Positions 13,876-20,702 of a stretch of DNA of 29,263 nucleotides are shown piece after piece (positions within the stretch are counted from its first letter, which is position 1; each line of letters starts with the position of its first letter). The stretch is from the IMG/VR virus record IMGVR_UViG_3300031753_000032, positions 1-29,263 of that record; one strand, given 5' to 3'. The notes below the pieces were generated by a model that saw nothing but the letters and a program-made list of their open reading frames with translations, made no database searches and was not told the origin of the DNA. A program made the position numbers and the translations under genes. The DNA comes from a virus.

Positions 13876-14178
13876 CTACTTGCTGGTCTTAACTGACAAC
13901 TTAGACCTGTTTTCACTGATAAATCTGTCTAACACTCCAGCCTTGATACTTTGAATGAGAGGCTCCCATTGGCTCACGTACAATGTGGTAGGGTAAGCGC
14001 CCAGACCTACGGCTGAGATAGCGCCCTTTTCGCTGACCATGAATTTGACCCTAGAGCTAATCTGCGCCTCTAGTTCGGCAATTCTCAGTTTAAGTTGCTC
14101 TACTTCAGATGGCGTCCCATTCGTCCCAGTAGCATTAACTTGATTACTACCAGTAACTTGCGCTGTATTCGTTGTCAT
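13876..14178 (-). CDS. coiled-coil hypothetical phage protein (100 aa)
   Basis: A Thr/Asn-rich N-terminus is followed by a coiled-coil-like helix (EVEQLKLRIAELEAQI). A conserved-looking block VSEKGAISAVGLGAYPTTLY comes next, then SQWEPLI and a C-terminal helix. The VSEKGA...GLG..P.TLY..QW pattern occurs in many phage and plasmid small proteins of unknown role. AGGGAGAGG precedes the ATG. A 170-base structured leader (14179-14348) lies directly upstream. Confidence 0.65.
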   Translation of the reverse strand: MTTNTAQVTGSNQVNATGTNGTPSEVEQLKLRIAELEAQISSRVKFMVSEKGAISAVGLGAYPTTLYVSQWEPLIQSIKAGVLDRFISENRSKLSVKTSK

Positions 14179-14209
14179 AATTATCCTCTCCCTATTGAGC
14201 TATCACTTG

Positions 14210-14348
14210 CTAGATGCTCACATATAGGGGCATAAGCTAAAGCTAGAGCGTAGACTTAGACAGGATGGCTCTGTAGGCTATCAAGAGCGCCACGTAGCTA
14301 CGGGTTAGCTATCTGCCCCTAGGTGAGAGCATCTAGTTAATTGCTCTC
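14210..14348 (-). promoter_or_regulatory. riboswitch-like structured leader upstream of the 100-residue gene
   Basis: CTAGATGCTC (14210-14219) pairs with GAGCATCTAG (14327-14336), and TAGGGGCA (14225-14232) with TGCCCCTA (14314-14321), across a 5/5 internal loop. This closes a domain of about 127 nt with further internal pairing (AGCTAA/TTAGCT and GCTCT/AGAGC). One arm can instead form a competing hairpin, GAGAGC (14325-14330) with GCTCTC (14343-14348). Mutually exclusive pairings in a leader suggest a switch. No known riboswitch class is recognised. Confidence 0.5.
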
Positions 14349-14466
14349 AAACTAGCTTAACGTCTAGTTATCGTAGACTGTTTCGTTGGCCAGTCTCGCC
14401 AGTCATTCGATTTTTGCATATCGCACCAAAAGTGAGTTAGGCTCACTCCACAATGGCCGACAAATG

Positions 14467-14557
14467 GCGTTTGCAGCCCGCTACAGCCCGTTTCGCATGG
14501 CGACCTGGGGGAAACCATGTCGCCTAAGTCCGGTCGCCGTAATCGGGCTGCAAACGC
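14467..14557. repeat. 14-bp perfect inverted repeat with nested stem
   Basis: GCGTTTGCAGCCCG (14467-14480) and CGGGCTGCAAACGC (14544-14557) enclose 63 bases. Inside, GGCGAC (14499-14504) pairs with GTCGCC (14519-14524). This is the longest stem in the CG-rich island. Confidence 0.75.
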
Positions 14558-14963
14558 TAATGTCGCTAACTTGTGTCCGCGATATTCGCTAATGTGCATT
14601 GCGCGACCGTCAAAACAGGTGGGATACGCGGCCAGGGGGTCGAACGAATCAAGGGAAATGCGACAATCGGCACGCACGCTATCTCTGCGTTGCCTCATGT
14701 GACACGATTCGCCTAGTGTGATCGTCGAGTGTGGCGTTGTTTTGCCTGTCTAGCTAGATTGACGGTCGGGTAACGCACATTAGCTTGCTCATTGCAGACT
14801 CAAATCCTCCGAGTCACGGTCGGCGCGCCCTACCCGGCTTAGCCTGTTCGCCAATTCGCCGTGATGTATGCGACCGGAGCATTCCGGCCAGGTCCAACCT
14901 GGCCTATGCCGACCGTTCCCACTTGGATTAAGTCTGCTGGCGCTATAGCCGACTAACGCGATG

Positions 14964-15284
14964 TTAGCCGACTAGAGCCATTTTACGGTCGCTCACTCCG
15001 CGTTGAGGTTCAGGGACAACGGCAGACTTGACAGCTAGTCCGCCCCGTGATACCGTTATGGGTGGGCGAAATTCGCCAGTGCCATTAGCGATTTTAATTT
15101 CCGGCATATGGCTCAATAGCCGACCATCAACACGTTTGCCATCGCGTCTTACTCGCGTTAGCTGTCCATTGCAACGTTTACAGCGACCTGGCAATGATTG
15201 TCGGTGCTGCAAGAAATTGCAGATAGAGCAACGCGCGATTCGCGGCGAACCAAACTCGATTGCGTGTTGGCGTCGGTGCAACAT
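14964..15284 (-). CDS. possible zinc-ribbon protein in the CG-rich island
   Basis: The 106-residue frame contains RCSICNFLQHRQSLPGRCKRC, two CxxC knuckles 14 residues apart, followed by a basic stretch (GQLTRVRRDGKRVDGR). Such spacing is typical of zinc ribbons and unlikely by chance. Against it, there is no ribosome binding site before the ATG. The codon choice (CGC, CGT, GCG) is unlike the AGA/AGG/CTA-rich genes around it, and the region is full of inverted repeats. It could be a recently acquired gene, a remnant, or a coincidence within structured DNA. The frame stays open upstream to a TAA near 15373 without a better start. Confidence 0.4.
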   Translation of the reverse strand: MLHRRQHAIEFGSPRIARCSICNFLQHRQSLPGRCKRCNGQLTRVRRDGKRVDGRLLSHMPEIKIANGTGEFRPPITVSRGGLAVKSAVVPEPQRGVSDRKMALVG

Positions 15285-15447
15285 TGAGGTCGCCAGGATA
15301 TCACGGCATAGCGAATCCGGCTTTGCGGCCCAGGTTGAGTTAATTGTGGATAATCGCGTTAACTCATTGATTCGATTGCATTAGCGCGAACCAAAAATAA
15401 CTGAAAATAATCCTTGACAAGTTTTCGCAAGTTTGCAGGTTGCGATA

Positions 15448-15518
15448 ATTCCGGTCGCGCCAGGTCGATTCCGGTCGATTCCGCTCGCGGCGACCTGGCC
15501 GCTCGTCATTTCCGGTCG
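15448..15518. repeat. iteron-like ATTCCGGTCG repeats, helically phased
   Basis: Copies of (A/T)TTCCGGTCG start at 15448, 15468 and 15509, with a one-mismatch copy (ATTCCGCTCG) at 15478. The spacings are 20, 10 and 31 bases, close to whole turns of the helix. They lie next to a long AT-rich stretch (15600-16260). This arrangement resembles initiator-binding iterons at replication origins. Confidence 0.5.
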
Positions 15519-15676
15519 CCAAGTCGGTTGCGCTAATTGCGATAACTTGCGCTATCACAAGTTTCGTGCAATTTGATAGGCGCAACCTAATCAGATACGT
15601 ATGACAATGATATTGACGATAATGTAAGGATAGACGAGTTATAGGACTAGTAATAGACGAGCGATAGGAATTGATA

Positions 15677-15728
15677 TTGACATTAGCTTAATACGACCAT
15701 GTTATAGCTATGAGTCAATCATTGTCAA
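15677..15728. promoter_or_regulatory. overlapping divergent promoters
   Basis: On the plus strand TTGACA (15677-15682) is followed after 17 bases by TGTTAT (15700-15705). On the minus strand TTGACA (15728-15723) is followed after 16 bases by TATAAC (15706-15701). The two -10 elements overlap, so the promoters should compete. The leftward one would transcribe the CG-rich island. Confidence 0.45.
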
Positions 15729-15781
15729 CCTTATCTATCTCATAGACACTAACATTGTCATTAACCTACCCTCCATTAAGA

Positions 15782-15856
15782 GGGGGTCAGCATCAATTCT
15801 CAAGGCCATGGTCAGCCTAATAGCTCCCTCGATGTGGATTGCTTGCGGAGACCCCC
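15782..15856. repeat. 7-bp GC inverted repeat, long loop
   Basis: GGGGGTC (15782-15788) pairs with GACCCCC (15850-15856) across a 61-base interior. A T-run (GTTTTTG) occurs about 20 bases later on the plus strand, too far for a standard terminator. It may be part of a structured transcript from the rightward promoter at 15677. Confidence 0.35.
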
Positions 15857-15909
15857 ATATATAACATCATCAGTTTTTGTCAGTAAACCGGCTTATTGAT
15901 AACCTCAGC

Positions 15910-15930
15910 CTGGGGCCTGGGGCCTGGGGC
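15910..15930. repeat. triple tandem CTGGGGC repeat
   Basis: Three exact 7-bp copies of CTGGGGC stand in tandem in non-coding DNA between AT-rich stretches. They could be slippage products or a binding-site array. Confidence 0.6.
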
Positions 15931-16153
15931 CAATATTAACCATAACCATCTTAACCTAATGTAATCGAAAATGGTTAATGACTAGATTAATGGCCTTAAT
16001 ATAGTCATAATAGCTAGTCCCTCCCGGTGTGACGCATAACCTATTGATTCTATTATCTATAGCAACTATTAAATATATTTTCTAATGGTATTAGGCTCCA
16101 TTATCATTGTAACTTATAGTATATAATGTAGATATAGCTATAGTAAGCCGGAT

Positions 16154-16169
16154 TACTATAATTATAGTA
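16154..16169. promoter_or_regulatory. 16-bp perfect palindrome just upstream of a strong promoter
   Basis: TACTATAATTATAGTA is a perfect palindrome ending 12 bases before the -35 hexamer at 16182. It shares ACTAT/ATAGT half-sites with the palindromes at 7491-7531, so it is likely an operator. Confidence 0.5.
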
Positions 16170-16181
16170 TAAACATTTTCC

Positions 16182-16209
16182 TTGACATCTATAAATACTA
16201 TGATATAAT
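16182..16209 (+). promoter_or_regulatory. strong consensus sigma70 promoter, rightward
   Basis: TTGACA (16182-16187) and TATAAT (16204-16209) are both perfect consensus hexamers with a 16-base spacer. This is the best promoter in the window. It points toward 16216-16400, which has no gene, and beyond that is antisense to four leftward genes. Confidence 0.75.
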
Positions 16210-16215
16210 TTAGGG

Positions 16216-16400
16216 CACGTGGGTGTATGGGAGATATACTATACTTAGTATAGTATATAACTGACTCGGAATCAATAGGTTAGAGTGGATGATTAGGCCT
16301 AATGTGACTATGGCCAAGGTGGGTGGTAGGCTTAACTCTAATAGACTGAATAGCTTGCCTAACCCACTGGGAGGGGGATGCTATTTCAATGATATTAGGT
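16216..16400 (+). ncRNA. possible small RNA from the strong promoter
   Basis: No substantial gene follows the promoter. The stretch holds the palindrome ATTAGGCCTAAT (16292-16303) and a bulged stem pairing GTGGGT and TAGGC (16319-16331) with GCCTA and ACCCAC (16357-16367). A structured transcript of roughly 150-180 nt would fit. I see no clear terminator, so the 3' end is unknown, and the RNA might extend antisense into the leftward genes. Confidence 0.35.
16234..16258. promoter_or_regulatory. 11-bp-arm palindromic operator downstream of the strong promoter
   Basis: ATATACTATAC (16234-16244) and GTATAGTATAT (16248-16258) are perfect arms around TTA. The site covers about +19 to +43 of the expected transcript, a classic position for a repressor operator. 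It could alternatively act as an RNA hairpin at the transcript's 5' end. Confidence 0.6.
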
Positions 16401-16403
16401 GGA

Positions 16404-16895
16404 TTAAGTCGATTGAGGTGAAAGGTGGATGATCCTAATAGAAAGTTCAGGCCTGCGGGAGTTAAATATTAGAATCTCAGTCGCTGGCATAGATGGATCA
16501 CGATGGAGAGTGGCTGATCTAAACACAATATCATAAAGGGTGTCAGTATTAGGATTATATTGTCTAGCGTAACCGGGTTGGCTAGTGATGACATCTCTGA
16601 TCTCCACGTAGAGATGAGGCCCAGCCCAGAGTCCATCGGGTTCAGTCCTAATATCAGGGACGATACATTCCATATAAGCGCGTTCTAGTAACGCTAATGT
16701 GATTCGGCTGCCAGTTGCGTCCATTATCTTCGCGCAGAGGCGGTCGTTGAGGCTAGGGGGACGAGGGAAGGTAGACTCAGGGAGGCCGATGTTATAAATG
16801 TTGGCCGCTAACCTGTCAGCTTCATGAGTATAATAATTATACTGCATGTTGGTAATGACATTAGCTAGAGTCTGAGCCTCAACCGTCCGTGGCAT
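16404..16895 (-). CDS. hypothetical phage protein (163 aa)
   Basis: The product starts MPRTVEAQTLANVITNMQYN and has helical segments and a region GLWAGPHLYVEIRDVIT, ending in beta-rich EILIFNSRRPELSIRIIHL. No family is recognised. The ATG at 16895 overlaps the upstream gene by 17 bases and lacks a strong ribosome binding site. A longer frame from 17042 would overlap it by more than 150 bases, so I rejected that. Last gene of the leftward set driven from 18087. Confidence 0.6.
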   Translation of the reverse strand: MPRTVEAQTLANVITNMQYNYYTHEADRLAANIYNIGLPESTFPRPPSLNDRLCAKIMDATGSRITLALLERAYMECIVPDIRTEPDGLWAGPHLYVEIRDVITSQPGYARQYNPNTDTLYDIVFRSATLHRDPSMPATEILIFNSRRPELSIRIIHLSPQST

Positions 16896-17460
16896 TGTTA
16901 CTGTCAGGCCGTTGGATAACTGGTTCAACCTTAGGTCTAGCCTCTGGGTGCTTCTCGTAGTATCGTTCGATGTAGTAGGTTGCCTCGTCCGGCGTGAGAC
17001 GGCCATATTTAACCTTTCTATTGACATAAGCGACGATGTCAAGTGGGGGATACTTTTGCCTAAGCCCTAACCGGCTTAGGAGACTATTTCTACCTATGCG
17101 CCATTTTACAAACTTAGTTATGCTGACGTGGGGATTTGGCTTGAGTGCATCATATTTCCTGAGGGCCTCAAGCTGAGCTGCTGGATCAGATTTTAACTTC
17201 TCGTAATAAGCCCGGAGCCATCTACCGACCGCAGCCCTCCGACAGACATTACACATTTTAGTAGACTTAAGTTTCTTCTCAACCTTTTTACCTTTTCTGA
17301 GGAAACGGTCAGCAGTTTTCCACTCGTTACAACTCTGGCAAAGGTAAAGTTTACCTGGATCAACTATCTTCTTATTCCAAGCTAGTTTAGGCTTAAGGTA
17401 GACCCTAAACTTTCCTGTTCTACGGTCGGGAATCCTGTTTTTACACTTAACTTGATACAT
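16879..17460 (-). CDS. basic zinc-binding phage protein, HNH-like knuckle region
   Basis: The 193-residue, lysine/arginine-rich protein contains YLCQSCNEWKTADRFLR and, about 20 residues later, MCNVCRRAAV: a zinc knuckle pair with a WK..(x)DRF spacing. Such knuckles often open phage HNH nucleases and recombination-associated proteins. No H-N-H catalytic residues follow, so I do not call it a nuclease. The C-terminal half is helical (LTPDEATYYIERYYEKHPEA). It is predicted to bind nucleic acid. Confidence 0.6.
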   Translation of the reverse strand: MYQVKCKNRIPDRRTGKFRVYLKPKLAWNKKIVDPGKLYLCQSCNEWKTADRFLRKGKKVEKKLKSTKMCNVCRRAAVGRWLRAYYEKLKSDPAAQLEALRKYDALKPNPHVSITKFVKWRIGRNSLLSRLGLRQKYPPLDIVAYVNRKVKYGRLTPDEATYYIERYYEKHPEARPKVEPVIQRPDSNNATDG

Positions 17461-17463
17461 AAC

Positions 17464-17652
17464 TTATCTAGGTTGAGGCTGGATTGGCTGCGGCCCGGTA
17501 ACCGGATTATGCCGCTTGGCCCTAACCTTAGCTAGATTAGCCCTGGCAGCTTTAACTTTAGCAGCAGACCGGGAGCGGCCACCACTTTTGCCAGCTTTAG
17601 ATTGATGAGCTTTAAAAGCATCGAAAACATCTAAATCCCCTTGATTGTTCAT
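17464..17652 (-). CDS. small basic hypothetical protein (62 aa)
   Basis: The product starts MNNQGDLDVFDAFKAHQSKA and continues with a Lys/Arg/Ala/Ser-rich stretch (RSRSAAKVKAARANLAKVRA) and a proline-rich tail. It is probably disordered or a basic helix, fit for nucleic-acid binding. The ATG at 17652 lies one base after the previous stop and has AAGG upstream; a TTG at 17661 is an alternative. Confidence 0.5.
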   Translation of the reverse strand: MNNQGDLDVFDAFKAHQSKAGKSGGRSRSAAKVKAARANLAKVRAKRHNPVTGPQPIQPQPR

Positions 17653-17653
17653 C

Positions 17654-18040
17654 TTACCCAACCTTTGGAGCCGGAACTGACGGTGGTAAAACAGCAGGTT
17701 TCAGCGTAACTGGCTGATTAGTAATAGACTTAGTGGCTATTTCAGGCTGAGAAGTCGTATCCTTATTATATACACTTTCGGCAGCCATTTCAACCAGGGC
17801 TGGCTTGATCGTCGGCCACGACCAGCCGCCGCCATTGGTAAGGCCATAACCTACACTAGTCCGCCTAGCCATTAGTGACGATGGCTGATTCGTAAATATA
17901 GTCAAATCAACCGCTTGCATTGGCGACCCACGATAAACTCTAGTAATAATGGCTGGCAGGATCATATCCTCGTCTGGGCCGAGATACTCCTCACCTTTAA
18001 TACAGTGATAGTTGACAATGCGACCTTTCGATGGCTCCAT
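17654..18040 (-). CDS. conserved-looking hypothetical phage protein (128 aa)
   Basis: The N-terminal 90 residues show RIVNYHC, LPAIITRVY, VDLTIFTN, then a WSWP motif (GGGWSWPTI) near residue 75. This compact beta-rich layout with closing WSWP/WHWP recurs in small phage proteins of unknown function. The tail is Pro/Thr-rich. GGAGG lies five bases before the ATG at 18040, so the ATG at 18052, inside that site, is rejected. First gene after the leftward promoter at 18059-18087. Confidence 0.65.
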   Translation of the reverse strand: MEPSKGRIVNYHCIKGEEYLGPDEDMILPAIITRVYRGSPMQAVDLTIFTNQPSSLMARRTSVGYGLTNGGGWSWPTIKPALVEMAAESVYNKDTTSQPEIATKSITNQPVTLKPAVLPPSVPAPKVG

Positions 18041-18058
18041 TTTAACCTCCATTTTAAC

Positions 18059-18087
18059 ATATTAGCTATGCCAAACCGGGTTGTCAA
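18059..18087 (-). promoter_or_regulatory. leftward sigma70-like promoter for 16404-18040
   Basis: On the minus strand TTGACA (18087-18082) is followed after exactly 17 bases by TAATAT (18064-18059). The start of transcription would be about 10 bases before the ribosome binding site of the first leftward gene. Confidence 0.55.
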
Positions 18088-18119
18088 CAGTAAAAATATA
18101 GTGCTCCAGTAAAATTCCC

Positions 18120-18149
18120 TTGACATTACTATTATCAATGCTCTAGCAT
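18120..18149 (+). promoter_or_regulatory. rightward promoter of the packaging/head operon
   Basis: TTGACA (18120-18125) is followed after 18 bases by TAGCAT (18144-18149). Transcription would begin near 18156, just before the first rightward gene. With the leftward promoter at 18059-18087 it forms a divergent pair separating two gene blocks. Confidence 0.5.
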
Positions 18150-18164
18150 CCGCGAATGGCCGAA

Positions 18165-18401
18165 ATGCCAAAGTGTAGAAATAAAAGTTGCCCTAATCAT
18201 AATAGTAATAGTAGAGTTATCCTCCTAGGCGAGGGTGACGACCACTGGCTATTTGGCTGCGATGGCTGCAAGGGGATACAATATGTGACTAAGCCTATTG
18301 GCTGGCGGCGGGCTGCCCAAGAGAATGATTATCGTCGAAAAGGTAGGCCAGAGTTTGCTAGAGATCGCGCGTTCTTTTTTCTAGGTAGACATCATGGTTA
18401 A
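18165..18401 (+). CDS. zinc-ribbon-like hypothetical protein
   Basis: This 78-residue product begins MPKCRNKSCPNHNSNSRVIL and includes GCDGCKGIQYVTK, giving a likely zinc ribbon (C-x4-C with C-x2-C). A basic C-terminal tail follows. There is no good ribosome binding site. An upstream in-frame ATG at 18156 lies near the predicted transcription start, so leaderless translation is conceivable. It precedes the terminase genes; function unknown. Confidence 0.55.
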   Translation: MPKCRNKSCPNHNSNSRVILLGEGDDHWLFGCDGCKGIQYVTKPIGWRRAAQENDYRRKGRPEFARDRAFFFLGRHHG

Positions 18402-18480
18402 TGATAGTTAATATAGGTGTCAAAGCCTCCCCAAGGTCGCGAGGCGCAAATGGAAGCCTTAGCAATCCGGATTGGAGCTG

Positions 18481-18918
18481 ATGATATTAATGGAAACTAT
18501 TCTAACACCTGAACAAAGGGTTGAACGTGCTAGACTAGCCGCATCCACTAGATGGAACAAGAGATTTGACTGGGAGATGGCTCCATTAGATGAATGTAAG
18601 ACCATGTTAGCTGATTTACGGTCAGAGGCCGAACGTGGAGGCCTGATCCTCCAGCGGAGAATGTCAGTTGAGAGAGTAACCGATGCCAACTGTTATAACC
18701 CTACTTGTAACAAGCCTATTGACATAGCCAGTGGCCGATTCGCTGGCAGTAGAAGTAGGATTAATAATGATACTGGCCTGATGGAAACCGCCTACGCGTG
18801 TTCGGCTGCCTGCTTCCTTTACCTATCATCCAACTTTACCCATTCGCCTGGGGCCAAGAGGGAGCCGGTAATAGCCCCTGAGATGGTTAATAATGAGCCA
18901 GCAAAGCCGTCAATATGA
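18481..18918 (+). CDS. zinc-binding protein upstream of the large terminase, possible small terminase subunit
   Basis: The product is about 145 residues. It has an N-terminal segment LTPEQRVERARLAASTRWNK, of the type seen in small DNA-binding phage proteins, then a helix. A cysteine region follows: CYNPTCNKPIDI and YACSAACFLYLS. Its stop overlaps the large terminase start by ATGA. The position suits a small terminase subunit, but no HTH is clear, so that is only context. GGAG lies just before the ATG at 18481; 18490 is the alternative start. Confidence 0.5.
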   Translation: MILMETILTPEQRVERARLAASTRWNKRFDWEMAPLDECKTMLADLRSEAERGGLILQRRMSVERVTDANCYNPTCNKPIDIASGRFAGSRSRINNDTGLMETAYACSAACFLYLSSNFTHSPGAKREPVIAPEMVNNEPAKPSI

Positions 18919-20702
18919 TTAACTTAGATGCTGCTGCAACCTTATTATCATCCCTCCCAATCCCTGACTATCAATCTCAGGCGATGGTTAACTTTAGATT
19001 CAAACCTAGCCAGGTAACGTTATTAAATAAGTTTAAGGCTCAACGGGCTAAAGGGCTGCCGATCAGGGCTATCATTTGTAAATCTAGACGTTTTGGTGGG
19101 TCAGCATTCGTCGATGGCATTGGCCTAGCTCACTGCGTTGGCGAAGAGAATGTTAACGCGATGATCGTTGCCCATCGTAAGGATTCCGCTGAGGCCCTCT
19201 TTAGAGTCCCATTAACTCTCATAAAGGGTCTGCCATCAACTGGTTACGACCTCCCCGAGCCAACGCAAAAGAAGATAACGTTTCCGCATCCAGGTGGAGA
19301 TAGCACATTATCTATCGCAACCGCCGGTGATGTCCTAGGAGGCCGAGGTGCTGCATTCTCATTCCTACATCTATCAGAGGCTGCTGGATACCAAGGTAAG
19401 GCTCCGTTTACTAGCCTGCTGTCAACCGTGCCTGACCACCCCTCCACTTTTATCGTTGTTGAGTCCACAGCTAATAAGAAGATTGGACCTGGGGAAGCAT
19501 TTTACTCTATGTGGTGCGATGCTGTCTACGGGAAGTCTGAGTACGATGCAATATTTATCGGCTACATTGACGATATCCTCTGTAGAAGAGATGCTCTAGA
19601 GGCTAAGGATGCGCCGGTCAATGAGGATGAAAAGGATATCATCAGCCTAGTTGCCTGCGATAAGTTCTGTGGCCGCTGTGGTAAATGTCATAAGGCCCTA
19701 GAATGCGTAGCCTGGAGACGATGGGCTATAGTTAATAAGTGTCAGGGGGATGTGGAGTTATTCCATCAAGAGTATCCGGCTACCTGGGAAGAGGCATTTA
19801 TAACTCCACAGAATCCGGCATTTACCCATGATGAACGTAGAATAGCCAGGGCCACGATAATAGAGCCAATCGCAACTGGCAGGCTGGAACGAGATATCAG
19901 CCCAGCCGCTGACCCTGGTAGGCCAATTATATTAATCCCTGATGACAGGTCGCCATTAAAAGTATGGAAGTTTCCAGAGGAGCGCAAACATTATTATATC
20001 GGTGCTGATGCGGCTAGAGGTTATGATAACAAGGATTACGCATCAGCTTTCGTATGGTGCGGGGAAACTGGCGAGACCTGTGCTAGATATGCCAGCCGCA
20101 TCAACCCTGAGTCTCTAGCTGAGCTACTTAACTTTATGGGGATTTACTATTTTAAGGCCATGGTTGCTGTAGAGTTGACAGGTAATCTAGGCCTATGGAC
20201 TCAAAAGGTGCTCCGTGACACTTACCAGTATCCGAATATATACAAATGGAAGGGTCGTGATGATAGGCAGCCAGTCGGGTATGTCACAAGAACCTCTATC
20301 GGATGGGAGACTACCGCTAGAACTAGGCCAATGTTACTTGATGCTTTCAGGACTGCTATCAGATTTGGCCGAGCTAAACTTTATGACGCCGCCGCCCTCA
20401 GCCAAATGGAAGCCGCCGAGATGATCGAAGGTAAATGGGAAGTTAGACAAGGCCATGACGATATCCTGATGGCCATGTTAATCGGCTGGCTCATTGGTGA
20501 ACAATGGCATTCAGCAGGGATGGCCAGTAGTAAACTATTAGACTTAGAAAACGAGCCTATAGATAAAAAGAGTGAGGATAGAAAGGTTATTAACAACGCT
20601 GATCTCGATGTCCAAGGGCAAGTTCGCGCGCATTGGTGGAAAATTCAACGCTATATTAAAAATGGCCCTCCTAAGCCTGGGGCTAGACTCGATGGAATTT
20701 AA
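18915..20702 (+). CDS. terL: terminase large subunit (packaging ATPase-nuclease)
   Basis: The 595-residue protein has the terminase ATPase motifs. There is a Walker A variant CKSRRFGGSAF (55-65), Walker B FSFLHLSEAAG with Glu155, and the coupling segment VVESTAN (181-187). The RNase H-like nuclease centre shows Asp365 (YIGADAARG), Glu420 (VAVELTG) and Asp515/516 (GHDDILMA). It cuts concatemeric DNA and pumps it into proheads at the portal. An extra cysteine cluster (C248, C252, C255, C258, C264) sits between the ATPase and nuclease domains and likely binds zinc. The start overlaps the preceding stop (ATGA), and the end abuts the next start. Confidence 0.95.
   Translation: MINLDAAATLLSSLPIPDYQSQAMVNFRFKPSQVTLLNKFKAQRAKGLPIRAIICKSRRFGGSAFVDGIGLAHCVGEENVNAMIVAHRKDSAEALFRVPLTLIKGLPSTGYDLPEPTQKKITFPHPGGDSTLSIATAGDVLGGRGAAFSFLHLSEAAGYQGKAPFTSLLSTVPDHPSTFIVVESTANKKIGPGEAFYSMWCDAVYGKSEYDAIFIGYIDDILCRRDALEAKDAPVNEDEKDIISLVACDKFCGRCGKCHKALECVAWRRWAIVNKCQGDVELFHQEYPATWEEAFITPQNPAFTHDERRIARATIIEPIATGRLERDISPAADPGRPIILIPDDRSPLKVWKFPEERKHYYIGADAARGYDNKDYASAFVWCGETGETCARYASRINPESLAELLNFMGIYYFKAMVAVELTGNLGLWTQKVLRDTYQYPNIYKWKGRDDRQPVGYVTRTSIGWETTARTRPMLLDAFRTAIRFGRAKLYDAAALSQMEAAEMIEGKWEVRQGHDDILMAMLIGWLIGEQWHSAGMASSKLLDLENEPIDKKSEDRKVINNADLDVQGQVRAHWWKIQRYIKNGPPKPGARLDGI

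Larger units (their letters stand above)
14350..15600. other. CG-rich island with long inverted repeats; possible large structured RNA or origin
   Basis: This 1.25-kb stretch has many more CG dinucleotides than its surroundings and no confident long gene. Stems visible by eye include GCGTTTGCAGCCCG/CGGGCTGCAAACGC (14467-14480 with 14544-14557), enclosing GGCGAC/GTCGCC. Others are GGCCAGGT/ACCTGGCC (14886-14904), ACGGTCGG/CCGACCGT near 14815-14915, CGGGTA/TACCCG, and GCCAGGTCG/CGACCTGGC (15459-15499). Short words such as GGTCGCC and GACCTGG recur throughout. Large phage RNAs (GOLLD or ROOL type) have this character, but I cannot match a named class. Open frames inside it are weak except the zinc-ribbon frame at 14964-15284. 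Confidence 0.5.

Noticed and set aside
14357-14698. 113-residue leftward frame in the CG-rich island
   Set aside because: It spans the 14-bp inverted repeat, has no ribosome binding site, and other frames are open on the same DNA. Composition, not coding, explains it.
14760-14850. tRNA-like pattern near the T-loop-like word CTCAAATCC
   Set aside because: The GACTC/GAGTC hairpin has a 9-base loop, but no anticodon arm or acceptor stem of tRNA size can be assembled.
15028-15384. 118-residue rightward frame opposite the zinc-ribbon frame
   Set aside because: Low-complexity Ser/Arg/Pro content and no ribosome binding site. It is probably the shadow of the opposite frame or of structured DNA.
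14350-15600. Transposon or insertion sequence
   Set aside because: No transposase, no terminal inverted repeats at the edges and no target duplication could be found.
18450-18512. 20-codon leader frame before the gene upstream of terL
   Set aside because: It has GAGG upstream but overlaps the next gene and shows no regulatory codon run; too little evidence to call it.
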